A stretch of 6,384 nucleotides of DNA from JAFLBB01 sp040007195 (GTDB lineage Bacteria; Acidobacteriota; Terriglobia; Bryobacterales; Bryobacteraceae), in contig JBDTVQ010000403.1 in NCBI GenBank assembly GCA_040007195.1, positions 1-6,384 on the forward strand. Reading direction: 5' to 3'. Below the pieces are notes generated by a model. It had not been told where the DNA came from. It ran no database searches and was given only the letters and a program-made list of their open reading frames with translations. This document shows positions 1 through 5,548 of this stretch, one piece after another. How positions within the stretch are numbered: position 1 is the stretch's first letter; each line of letters begins with the position of its first letter. Position numbers and translations under genes: made by a program.

Positions 1-131
1 AGAAGATGATTATCGATTCCACCAAGGGCCGCCGCCACCTCATGCTCATTGAAGATGGCATGGAACTCAGCGCACCAGCGGCCGCCATGACCAGCCAGCC
101 AGTCACCATGCCCACCGAAGAGGAGAAGTAA
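1..131 (+). CDS. HflK-like SPFH/Band-7 protein, C-terminal fragment (5' end outside window)
   Basis: An open frame enters from the left edge (first full codon at 3) and ends at TAA 129-131, giving about 42 residues that begin KMIIDSTKGRRHLMLIEDG and finish in an acidic/Lys tail (EEEK). The pattern 'K-hydrophobic-hydrophobic-[IV]-D-S-x-G' resembles the end of the SPFH core in HflK proteins, and the downstream HflK-like protein has the matching stretch KKLIVDSRGN. Gene order supports the call, because hflK normally lies directly before hflC. The stop overlaps the next start by one base (TAATG), and the last codons (GAG GAG AAG) double as the next gene's ribosome binding site. The identity of the missing part is inferred; another SPFH-family member is possible. 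Confidence 0.65.
   Translation, partial: KMIIDSTKGRRHLMLIEDGMELSAPAAAMTSQPVTMPTEEEK
121..125 (+). promoter_or_regulatory. Ribosome binding site of hflC
   Basis: AGGAG lies 5 nt before the ATG at 131, inside the last codons of the upstream gene. It fixes the hflC start and implies translational coupling across the TAATG overlap. Confidence 0.7.
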
Positions 132-1021
132 TGATTCCCGAACGCTACCAGAAGTACGCACCAGCGGCGGGCGTCGTGCTCGCGCTGCTGTTTCTCTGGC
201 AAACCTTCTACGCCGTGCGCGAAACCGAGTTCGTGCTCATCACGCAATTCGGCAAGCCCATGTACACCGTCACCGAGGCCGGGTTGCACGTGAAGTGGTT
301 TTTCCAAAACTCGACTTTCTTCGACAAGCGCCTGCGTGTATACAACCCGCGGCCCAGCGAATTCCTCACGCGCGACAAGAAGAACCTCGTCATCGAAAGC
401 TACGTGGCCTGGAAGATCGACGACCCCAAACGCTTCGTCGAAACCGTCGGCGATCCCGTGGCCGCCGAGATGCGGCTGCACGATATCGTGTGGAGCGGCT
501 TGAGCGCAGCGCTCGGCACGCACGACCTGGAGGCGATCATCTCGCCCAATCCGCAGCAGGTGAAGGCCAGCCAGATGCTCGACCAACTGGCCACGCTCAC
601 CGGCCGCAGTGCGCTCGCCGAATACGGCATCCGCGTCGTCGACGTGCGCATCAAGCGCATCAACCTGCCCGAGCAGAACAAGCAGAGCGTCTATGCCCGC
701 ATGCGCGCCGAACGCGAACGCATCGCCCGCCAGTATCGCGCCGAAGGCGAGGAGCAGGCCCTCAGCATTCGCGCCGACGCCGACCGCCAGCGCGACGAAA
801 TCGTCTCGTTGGCCTATAAAGAAGCCGAGAAGACCAAGGGCGAAGGCGACGCCGAAGCTACGCGCGTCTACTCGCAGGCCTACTCGAAGAACCCGCGCTT
901 CTACAAACTGCTGCGCACGCTGGAAAGCTACAAGAAGATCTTCGACGAAAAAACCACAGCCATTCTCAGTTCCGACTCCGAACTGCTCAAAGTGCTCATG
1001 CGAGGGGAATCGGCGCAGTGA
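131..1021 (+). CDS. hflC: HflC, SPFH-domain regulator of FtsH protease
   Basis: The 296-residue product has the usual length and layout of HflC. A short cytoplasmic N-terminus is followed by one membrane segment (about residues 10-28), then the SPFH/Band-7 domain starting at the typical 'RETEFVLITQFGKP'. The family signature MRAERERIARQYRAEGEE lies at 191-208, followed by the charged coiled-coil region with EGDAEA at 238-243. The HflC-type end FYKLLRTLESYKKIFDEKT (257-275) precedes a 'SSDSELLKVL' tail. In known systems HflC pairs with HflK in the inner membrane, forming a large periplasmic cage that encloses FtsH and limits its access to membrane substrates. The start is supported by an AGGAG 5 nt upstream. 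It overlaps the upstream HflK-like gene by 1 nt and the next gene by 4 nt (GTGA), so it sits in a coupled operon. No residues appear missing. The ftsH gene is not in the window. Confidence 0.93.
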   Translation: MIPERYQKYAPAAGVVLALLFLWQTFYAVRETEFVLITQFGKPMYTVTEAGLHVKWFFQNSTFFDKRLRVYNPRPSEFLTRDKKNLVIESYVAWKIDDPKRFVETVGDPVAAEMRLHDIVWSGLSAALGTHDLEAIISPNPQQVKASQMLDQLATLTGRSALAEYGIRVVDVRIKRINLPEQNKQSVYARMRAERERIARQYRAEGEEQALSIRADADRQRDEIVSLAYKEAEKTKGEGDAEATRVYSQAYSKNPRFYKLLRTLESYKKIFDEKTTAILSSDSELLKVLMRGESAQ

Positions 1022-2058
1022 TCGAGCACGCCAAACCGACGGGCCATTCGCACAGCCACTCGCATGGCCATAGCCATAGCCACGCCCAAATCGAAACCTT
1101 TGGCGGTACGCTGCTGCCGAAGTTCAACCTCGGCCCCATCCGCGATCTCGATAGCCGCCGCGCCCTGCTCGGCCTCGCACTGCTTTGGTTGCTCAGCGGC
1201 CTGTTCATCGTCAGCGCCGATCAGCAAGCGGTGGTGACGCGCTTCGGCGCCGTCGTGGAGCCGCGCGTCATGCCGGGCATCCACTATTCGATGCCGTGGC
1301 CCATCGATTCCGTCACCAAGCTCAAGGTCCGCCAACTCCAACGCCGCATCATCGGCGGCGACGCGCCCGATACGGTGCTCGGCCGCCTGCAGCCGCTGGC
1401 GTCGCAGTTCCTCACCGGCGATCAGAATATTCTCCACCTCCGCGTCGTCACGCAATACTCGGTCGCCATGCCGGCCGATTATCTATTCCGCAGCGCAGAC
1501 GTGGCCCAACTCACTGGCGCGGCCGTCGAAAGCGAGCTCGCGCGCCGCATCGCCCAGCGCACGGTCGATTCGGTGCTCACGACAGAGAAGGCCGCGATTC
1601 AGGAAGAGGTCCGCGCCGGTGCGCAAAAGGTGCTGAACGATTACGCGGCCGGCGTGCAGTTGGCCAGCGTGAACATCGAGAGCGCATCGCCGCCGCCTGA
1701 AGCGGCCGACGCCTTTCGTGATGTCGCCAGCGCCCGCGCCGACTCCTCGCGCATCGTGAATGAGTCGCAAGGCTATGCGAACGACGTGATCCCCAAGGCG
1801 CGGGGCGAAGCCCAGCAGATGCTCGAAGCGGCGCAAGCGTACAAGCTCAAGAAGATCAACGAGGCCGAAGGCGACGCCTCACGCTTCACGCAGGTGGCCG
1901 CCGAATATGGCCGCGCCGCCGACGTGAACGGCCGCCGCCTCTACGTCGAAACGATGGAGCAGATTCTGCCCCGCATCAAGAAACTGATCGTCGATAGCCG
2001 GGGCAATCTCGACCTGACGATCATCCGCAAAGGCGATGAGCCAAAAACAAAACCGTAA
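1018..2058 (+). CDS. hflK: HflK-like SPFH protein with His-rich N-terminus
   Basis: This 346-residue protein starts with GTG inside the hflC stop (GTGA), with AGGGG 10 nt upstream. Residues 10-22 alternate His with Ser/Gly (seven His at 10,12,14,16,18,20,22), which suggests metal binding on the cytoplasmic side. A membrane segment spans about 49-65. The SPFH core then begins 'SADQQAVVTRFG'. HflK hallmarks follow: 'MPGIHYSMPWPID' (85-97), 'FLTGDQNILHL' (131-141), 'PPPEAADAFRDV' (225-236), and NESQGYANDVIPKARGEA (248-265) leading into a coiled coil. HflK proteins normally partner HflC around FtsH. Here the gene follows hflC and is apparently the second HflK-like gene of the operon, because the fragment at 1-131 also ends like HflK. 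Whether it builds a separate ring or mixes with the first HflK cannot be told. Its 3' end overlaps the next gene by 23 nt. Confidence 0.85.
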   Translation: MIEHAKPTGHSHSHSHGHSHSHAQIETFGGTLLPKFNLGPIRDLDSRRALLGLALLWLLSGLFIVSADQQAVVTRFGAVVEPRVMPGIHYSMPWPIDSVTKLKVRQLQRRIIGGDAPDTVLGRLQPLASQFLTGDQNILHLRVVTQYSVAMPADYLFRSADVAQLTGAAVESELARRIAQRTVDSVLTTEKAAIQEEVRAGAQKVLNDYAAGVQLASVNIESASPPPEAADAFRDVASARADSSRIVNESQGYANDVIPKARGEAQQMLEAAQAYKLKKINEAEGDASRFTQVAAEYGRAADVNGRRLYVETMEQILPRIKKLIVDSRGNLDLTIIRKGDEPKTKP

Positions 2059-2548
2059 AGCACAACTGCTCACCGGCATTCTGATCGCGGCCATCGCCGC
2101 GTTTCTCGTGGCCAGGCAGCACGGCCTGACACCGGAAGCCGTGAGCGAAGCTGTCACCGCGCCTGTCGCCGAGAAAGCCCCACCCTCGCCGCAGGACGCC
2201 GTCTATGGCATGCTCGACGCCGCGCGCGAAGGCAACGTGAAGGCGTACATGTCTTACTTCACCGGCCAGATGACGACGCTGCTCGATCAATCGCTCACCG
2301 AAAATGGCGATGCCAAGTTCGCCGAGTACCTGAAGCGAACCAACGCCCCGATCAAAGGCGTGGCGATTAACGAACCGCAAAAGCTCACCGACCGCGAAGT
2401 GAAAGCGCGCGTGGAATACGTCTACAGCGACCGCAACGAGGTGCAGAACATGTTCCTCGTGAAGGTCGGCGAAGTCTGGAAGATCGACCGCCTCGAAGAA
2501 ACCGAGCGGATCAAAACGCTGATCCCGTACGGCACGCCGGTGCGCTGA
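2036..2548 (+). CDS. Single-pass membrane protein with probable NTF2-like outer domain
   Basis: The 170-residue product has a basic N-terminus (KQNRK), one membrane segment (about 11-27), a Pro/Ala-rich linker (about 40-52) and a compact alpha+beta domain (about 52-165). That domain opens 'DAVYGMLDAAREGNVKAYMSYFTG', has alternating strands 'VKARVEYVYSDRN' and 'NMFLVKVGEVWKID', and so resembles the NTF2-like/DUF4878-type fold, where a small cavity or dimer interface is usual. That fold call is by pattern only and no specific family is claimed. Positive-inside topology places the domain in the periplasm, the same side as the bulk of HflK/HflC. The ATG at 2036 lies within the preceding gene (23-nt overlap) with AAAGG only 2 nt upstream, so coupled translation is likely. 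No later start would keep the membrane segment. A role as an accessory subunit of the HflKC assembly is an inference from the operon alone. Confidence 0.75.
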   Translation: MSQKQNRKAQLLTGILIAAIAAFLVARQHGLTPEAVSEAVTAPVAEKAPPSPQDAVYGMLDAAREGNVKAYMSYFTGQMTTLLDQSLTENGDAKFAEYLKRTNAPIKGVAINEPQKLTDREVKARVEYVYSDRNEVQNMFLVKVGEVWKIDRLEETERIKTLIPYGTPVR

Positions 2549-2564
2549 GCCGCGCCACGAAACG

Positions 2565-2933
2565 TCAGTGCCAGGCAGTCGGTACGAATCCCGCCGTGAG
2601 TTCGCGCAGATACACGTCACGCGTTGCGGTCTGCACGCCGGTCACGATCACCTGCGCCAGCCAGACGGATTCGTGATTCGCCGCGCGGACCCACATCGAA
2701 TACCGGCCCTGGCGCAATCCGTCAATCCGGAAGCGTCCGCTCGCATCGGTAACGGCACCTCCCTGCGCGCCGCAAATCGCGTTGCGCGCCTCCACGGAGG
2801 CGTTCTCCACTGGTCCGCGCTGGTCCACGACAGTGCCCGCAATTGACCCGGTATCGGATTGCATGGCCAGCGGTACCGATCCGAGAAGCATGATCGACAG
2901 TGCGAGAAGAATGTACTTCCAGCCGCGTGGCAT
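2565..2933 (-). CDS. Small secreted carboxypeptidase-regulatory-like (Ig-like beta-sandwich) protein
   Basis: This 122-residue protein has a clear signal peptide: basic MPRGWK, hydrophobic core at 7-19, and probable cleavage near residue 23 after 'VPLA'. The mature part is one carboxypeptidase regulatory-like domain (about 29-110) with the usual signature: 'GSIAGTVVDQRGPVENASVEARN', then 'TDASGRFRIDGLRQGRYSMWVRA', and a last strand 'TRDVYLREL'. Such domains are beta-sandwiches of the transthyretin-like/CnaB type. In acidobacteria they often head large outer-membrane receptors, but here the domain stands alone with no barrel attached. Substrate and partner are unknown. The start is fixed by a near-perfect Shine-Dalgarno. 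It lies 15 bp downstream of the minus-strand universal stress protein gene, so the two are probably co-transcribed. It converges with the 2036-2548 gene across a 16-bp gap with no visible terminator. Confidence 0.85.
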   Translation of the reverse strand: MPRGWKYILLALSIMLLGSVPLAMQSDTGSIAGTVVDQRGPVENASVEARNAICGAQGGAVTDASGRFRIDGLRQGRYSMWVRAANHESVWLAQVIVTGVQTATRDVYLRELTAGFVPTAWH

Positions 2934-2939
2934 AATCGT

Positions 2940-2947
2940 CCTCCTTT
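2940..2947 (-). promoter_or_regulatory. Strong ribosome binding site
   Basis: Read on the minus strand this is AAAGGAGG, 6 nt before the ATG at 2933. It is the best Shine-Dalgarno in the window. It sits immediately after the universal stress protein stop (2951-2949), so the secreted protein may be made in higher amount than its upstream neighbour. Confidence 0.8.
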
Positions 2948-2948
2948 C

Positions 2949-3809
2949 TCAAATGCTGAGTACAGGGCACGGCGCCTCGCGAATCACTTCGTACAGGTGT
3001 GACCAGAGCCTGCTGATGCCCCCTTGGGCGTTCCCGCGCCCCACGACGATCAGATCCGCTTTGACACGAAGCGCCTCTTCGCGGACGCCTTCGCCGACCG
3101 CGCGGTCGGTGATGGTATGGAGAGCCTCAATCCGCTCGCCCGCTTGCAATTCGCGCAGCCACACGCGGGCATTCTCCATGATCTCCTTGCTGTAGGTAGA
3201 AACGTCGAACTCGGCGCTGGGAGGAGGCGTTTGCGCGGCGTGATAGACGAACAGGCGCGCGCCGTAGGCGTGTGCAATGACAGCCGCCCCGCGCAGCACA
3301 ACCGCCGCCTCCGGGGTGCGGTCCAGCGCGCAGAGTACGGTTCCGTAGGGCAATGCCGGCGCGTGATCCGCCCACAATGCGTTCGCGCCTGTCCATACCG
3401 CCGCACTGACGTCGTGCAGCACCTTTGCCGTCACCGATCCCAGCAGCAGCTTGCGCAGGGGGCCCAAGCCATGCGTCGGCATCATCACAAGGTCGGCGCC
3501 GTGACGCCGGATCGCCTCGTCTATAACCACTCCCGGATCGCCATTTTCCACAACTATATCGACACTAATGCCTGGGAAAGCCTCGGCGGCGAAAGCGCGA
3601 AGCGCTTCTTCTCCGGTGGCGCACGCGTCCTCCGGCACAATCAGATTCGCGAACGCATACTCGCCATACAGCAGCGGTTGGGGAACGATCGCGTGAACCA
3701 GCATGAGCTGCGCGTCGAAGTGCCTCACCGCGTCGCGGACATAGGGAATGACCGCTTGGCACGGCGGCGAGTAATCGACCGGAAACACGATCTTTTTGAA
3801 CGGCAACAT
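2949..3809 (-). CDS. Universal stress protein, tandem USP domains
   Basis: The chosen product is 286 residues with two UspA-type domains (about 1-142 and 155-286). Domain 1 starts 'FKKIVFPVDYS' with the conserved nucleotide-contact Asp12, and carries the ATP-type loop PTHG-x9-GS (Gly114, Gly124, Ser125; 'LLLGSVTAKVLHD'). The usual first Gly of G-x2-G-x9-G-S/T is Pro. Domain 2 starts 'GTVLCALDRT' (Asp163) but its loop is degenerate: G257-R-G259 followed after nine residues by Trp269-Ser270. It ends 'REAPCPVLSI'. USPs are cytoplasmic nucleotide-binding stress proteins; a specific partner is not visible. The frame is open back to an ATG at 3890, but the extra 27 residues look unlike a USP start. 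GGAGG 5 nt upstream and the family N-terminus both favour 3809. It probably leads an operon with the secreted protein 15 bp downstream. It is paralogous to the divergent gene at 4032-4877. Confidence 0.9.
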   Translation of the reverse strand: MLPFKKIVFPVDYSPPCQAVIPYVRDAVRHFDAQLMLVHAIVPQPLLYGEYAFANLIVPEDACATGEEALRAFAAEAFPGISVDIVVENGDPGVVIDEAIRRHGADLVMMPTHGLGPLRKLLLGSVTAKVLHDVSAAVWTGANALWADHAPALPYGTVLCALDRTPEAAVVLRGAAVIAHAYGARLFVYHAAQTPPPSAEFDVSTYSKEIMENARVWLRELQAGERIEALHTITDRAVGEGVREEALRVKADLIVVGRGNAQGGISRLWSHLYEVIREAPCPVLSI

Positions 3810-3814
3810 ATGGG

Positions 3815-3819
3815 CCTCC
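3815..3819 (-). promoter_or_regulatory. Ribosome binding site deciding the minus-strand USP start
   Basis: GGAGG on the minus strand lies 5 nt before the ATG at 3809. It overlaps an in-frame ATG at 3821, which makes that upstream codon a poor start, and so favours the shorter 286-residue protein. Confidence 0.7.
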
Positions 3820-3906
3820 ATATTCGCTGGAGCATCTTTAGGCCCAATTGCGACGCCCGCCGGTTGCGCGGCGGAAATTCTCCCCTGCAATACCGCAGCG
3901 TGAAAA

Positions 3907-3943
3907 GCCTCAACCGCAGACGCAAATCACGCAGATGTGAGGC
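3907..3943. repeat. Inverted repeat GCCTCA-N25-TGAGGC enclosing CGCAGA/CGCAAAT/CGCAGAT repeats
   Basis: GCCTCA at 3907-3912 pairs perfectly with TGAGGC at 3938-3943. Between them lie three related words: CGCAGA (3915-3920), CGCAAAT (3921-3927) and CGCAGAT (3930-3936). This could be a regulatory site for the divergent USP promoters, or a short copy of a dispersed 'CGCAGAT'-type extragenic repeat. The window alone cannot separate these, and no second copy was seen in it. Confidence 0.35.
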
Positions 3944-4022
3944 GTGGCGCGCGGTCCAGTTGGGTGATGTTCACGCGTGGGCTGCGGCTACCGAATTGCT
4001 CGGCCCCATGGGTTGAGATCGC

Positions 4023-4026
4023 GAGG
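4023..4026 (+). promoter_or_regulatory. Ribosome binding site deciding the plus-strand USP start
   Basis: GAGG lies 5 nt before the ATG at 4032. The alternative GTG at 4026 overlaps this site and has no such site of its own, so 4032 is preferred. Confidence 0.6.
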
Positions 4027-4031
4027 TGCTC

Positions 4032-4877
4032 ATGCTGCATCTGGATCGAATTCTGGTGCCGGTCGATTTTTCGCCGCCATGCGCCGCGTCGGCGCGCCAT
4101 GCCATTGGGTTGGCAGCCCGCTTCCACTCCGCCATCCACATCCTTCACGTGATAGAGTCCGCAACCCAGTCCCCGCATCCCGGGGAGAAGGAAAGCGGAC
4201 CAGACTGGCAAACGGACGGTAGGCACGCTGCCGCGCAATCGGCGCTCGATCGTTTTGTCGCCCGCGAAGTCGCGCCCCGGCAGGCGACGACTATCTTGCG
4301 TTACGGAGACGCCGCGGCCGAAATCGTCCGCTATGCGCGAGAGATCGATTGCTCGCTGATTGCGATTCCAACGCGCGGCCACGGAATGCTTCGCCGGCTC
4401 CTCCTGGGCTCGGTTACGGCAAAGGTTCTCCACGATGCCGAATGCCCGGTTTGGACCGGCGTGCACTCGGAAAGCTTCTCCTCAACGGCCCCAGCCGAGA
4501 TCACAAGCGTCCTGTGCGCGGTGGACTTTTCCGCCGGCAGCACCACTGTCTTGCGCTGGGCCGGCCAATTCGCTTCCGTATACCAGGCGCAATTGGCTAT
4601 CGTGCACGTCTTGCCCGCTATGCATTCCAGTTGGCGGCCGGCCTTGGACCGGCAAGCCCGCAGAACTCTGGAGCAACTGCTGCTGGCTGAGGGCGTGGAA
4701 GGCAGCGCCCGCGTGGAGTTCGGTGAGGTAGGCGAATCGGTTGCCGCGGCCGCGCGCAGCGCCGGCGCACATCTGATTGTGGTGGGCCGAGGAGGCGCCT
4801 CAGCGGCCCTGGGCCGCCTGCGATCCAGCACCTACTCGATTATTCGCGAGTCTCCGTGCCCGGTTGTCAGCGTGTGA
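4032..4877 (+). CDS. Universal stress protein, tandem USP domains
   Basis: The 281-residue product has two UspA-type domains (about 1-143 and 157-281). Domain 1 begins 'LDRILVPVDFSPPC' (Asp12) and has the loop PTRG-x9-GS (Gly116, Gly126, Ser127), followed by 'VTAKVLHDAECPVWTG', almost the same as in the minus-strand USP. Between strand 2 and helix 2 there is a hydrophilic insert (about 45-66). Domain 2 begins 'ITSVLCAVDFS' (Asp165), but its loop is G252-R-G254-x9-Arg264-Ser265, so the second conserved Gly is lost. It ends 'RESPCPVVSV'. USPs bind ATP or AMP in the cytoplasm and act in stress survival; the trigger is not visible here. The pair probably arose by duplication followed by inversion. 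It ends 21 bp from the convergent pyrophosphatase gene, with no convincing terminator between. Confidence 0.9.
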   Translation: MLHLDRILVPVDFSPPCAASARHAIGLAARFHSAIHILHVIESATQSPHPGEKESGPDWQTDGRHAAAQSALDRFVAREVAPRQATTILRYGDAAAEIVRYAREIDCSLIAIPTRGHGMLRRLLLGSVTAKVLHDAECPVWTGVHSESFSSTAPAEITSVLCAVDFSAGSTTVLRWAGQFASVYQAQLAIVHVLPAMHSSWRPALDRQARRTLEQLLLAEGVEGSARVEFGEVGESVAAAARSAGAHLIVVGRGGASAALGRLRSSTYSIIRESPCPVVSV

Positions 4878-4898
4878 CTGTGCCGGACGGGCTGAGCC

Positions 4899-5444
4899 TC
4901 AGGCTTCCTTCTTCGCTTCTTTGCCCGCCAGGAACAGGTTGCGTGAATCGACAATGGCACGGCGCGCTTCGATCGGCCCTTGCCAGCCGTCCATACGCGT
5001 CTTCTTGCCTTCGAGCTCTTTATAGATGGTGAAGAAGTGCTCGATCTCGCGCCGCACGTGGTGGAACACCTGGTCCATGGTGTGGATCTGGTCGTAACGC
5101 GGGTTGCGGTTGGGCACCGCGAGCACCTTCTGATCGTGCTCGTCCGAGTCGGTCATGTTCAGAATGCCCACCGGGCGTACCTCAATCATGCAACCGGTGA
5201 AGCTCGGTTCCTGCACCAAAACGAGCACGTCGAGGGGATCGTTGTCTTCGGCCAGGGTGCCGGGAATGAAGCCGTAGTCGCCCGGGTAATGCATGGGCGA
5301 GTAGAGAGCTCGATCGAGACGGAACAGGCCGAGCTTCCCGTCGTACTCATATTTGTTCGTGGAGTTCTTCGGAATCTCCACGATCATGCGGATGATCTCG
5401 GGTGAGTTTGGGCCCGGATCGAGGTCATACAAAGTTGGAGGCAC
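4899..5444 (-). CDS. ppa: Inorganic pyrophosphatase, family I
   Basis: This 181-residue cytoplasmic enzyme hydrolyses pyrophosphate to two phosphates with Mg2+, pulling forward biosynthetic reactions that release PPi. The length is usual for bacterial family I enzymes. The signature D-N-D-P-L-D-V is at 67-73, giving metal ligands Asp67, Asp69 and Asp72. By comparison with the E. coli enzyme, other active-site positions are present: Glu23 ('VEIPKNS'), Lys31 ('KYEYDG'), Arg45, Tyr57 ('YPGDYGFIPGTL'), Asp99, Asp104 and Lys106 ('DSDEHDQKVLAVP'), and Tyr141-Lys142 ('HFFTIYKELEG'). The start is GTG at 5444; no Shine-Dalgarno precedes it, and an extended -10-like element sits 7 nt upstream. The next in-frame Met (residue 20) would cut into the fold. 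A short Lys/Glu tail ends the protein. It diverges from the Ser/Thr kinase gene. Confidence 0.96.
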   Translation of the reverse strand: MPPTLYDLDPGPNSPEIIRMIVEIPKNSTNKYEYDGKLGLFRLDRALYSPMHYPGDYGFIPGTLAEDNDPLDVLVLVQEPSFTGCMIEVRPVGILNMTDSDEHDQKVLAVPNRNPRYDQIHTMDQVFHHVRREIEHFFTIYKELEGKKTRMDGWQGPIEARRAIVDSRNLFLAGKEAKKEA

Positions 5445-5451
5445 TTGTTCG

Positions 5452-5460
5452 AGATTAGCA
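5452..5460 (-). promoter_or_regulatory. Candidate extended -10 element for the pyrophosphatase gene
   Basis: On the minus strand the sequence reads TGC-TAATCT, a TGn-extended -10-like hexamer (TAATCT, 5457-5452) ending 7 nt before the GTG start at 5444. No good -35 lies 17 nt further up, as can occur with extended -10 promoters. If used, transcription would begin at or near the start codon, giving a leaderless mRNA, in line with the missing Shine-Dalgarno. Confidence 0.35.
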
Positions 5461-5492
5461 GACCCGGCCGCACCGCCCGCCGTGGTCTCAGG

Positions 5493-5510
5493 GGTATTAA
5501 GGCAAATACC
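5493..5510. promoter_or_regulatory. Dyad GGTATT-N6-AATACC, candidate operator
   Basis: A perfect 6-bp inverted repeat with a 6-nt centre (AAGGCA) lies in the 104-bp gap between the divergent pyrophosphatase and kinase genes. It is about 50 bp upstream of the pyrophosphatase start and 39 bp upstream of the kinase start. It is more AT-rich than its surroundings. There is no T-run and no gene ends here, so a terminator is unlikely. An operator for a dimeric regulator is the simplest reading, but no family is assigned. Confidence 0.35.
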
Positions 5511-5536
5511 TGATTTAGTCCGGCGTGGTTCCAGAC

Positions 5537-5542
5537 GATAGT
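5537..5542 (+). promoter_or_regulatory. Weak -10-like hexamer before the kinase gene
   Basis: GATAGT (four of six consensus -10 bases) ends 6 nt before the ATG at 5549. A weak TTTAGT (5514-5519, three of six -35 bases) lies 17 nt upstream. No Shine-Dalgarno precedes the ATG. Together this could be a leaderless promoter, but the match is poor. Confidence 0.2.
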
Positions 5543-5548
5543 GTATCG

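Larger units (their letters stand above)
3810..4031. other. Divergent intergenic region between two USP genes
   Basis: These 222 bp lie between the starts of two diverging universal stress protein genes and should hold both promoters. I could not find a convincing -35/-10 pair on either strand. The region contains an inverted repeat enclosing short direct repeats (3907-3943), an 8-bp palindrome CCCATGGG (4005-4012), and the ribosome binding sites of both genes. Open frames crossing it look like extensions or antisense shadows of the USP genes. Confidence 0.6.

Noticed and set aside
1045..1083. His tract as a simple DNA repeat
   Set aside because: Codons for both His and Ser vary along the tract, so it is not a uniform microsatellite.
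2021..2620. A 199-codon minus-strand frame opposite the small membrane protein
   Set aside because: It is antisense to a gene with a membrane segment and coupled start, and also overlaps the secreted-protein gene; no domain pattern seen.
3810..3890. A 27-residue N-terminal extension of the minus-strand USP
   Set aside because: The extension has no USP character and the GGAGG site places the start at 3809.
3024..4016. A 330-codon open frame on the plus strand opposite the minus-strand USP
   Set aside because: It is antisense to a gene with clear USP domains, and its translation is Arg/His-rich with no recognisable domain, as expected for a shadow frame in GC-rich DNA.
4895..4905. AGCCT-C-AGGCT palindrome between USP and pyrophosphatase ends, as a terminator
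   Set aside because: A one-base centre cannot form a normal hairpin loop, and the nearby T-rich stretch is the pyrophosphatase coding end (Lys/Glu codons on the minus strand).
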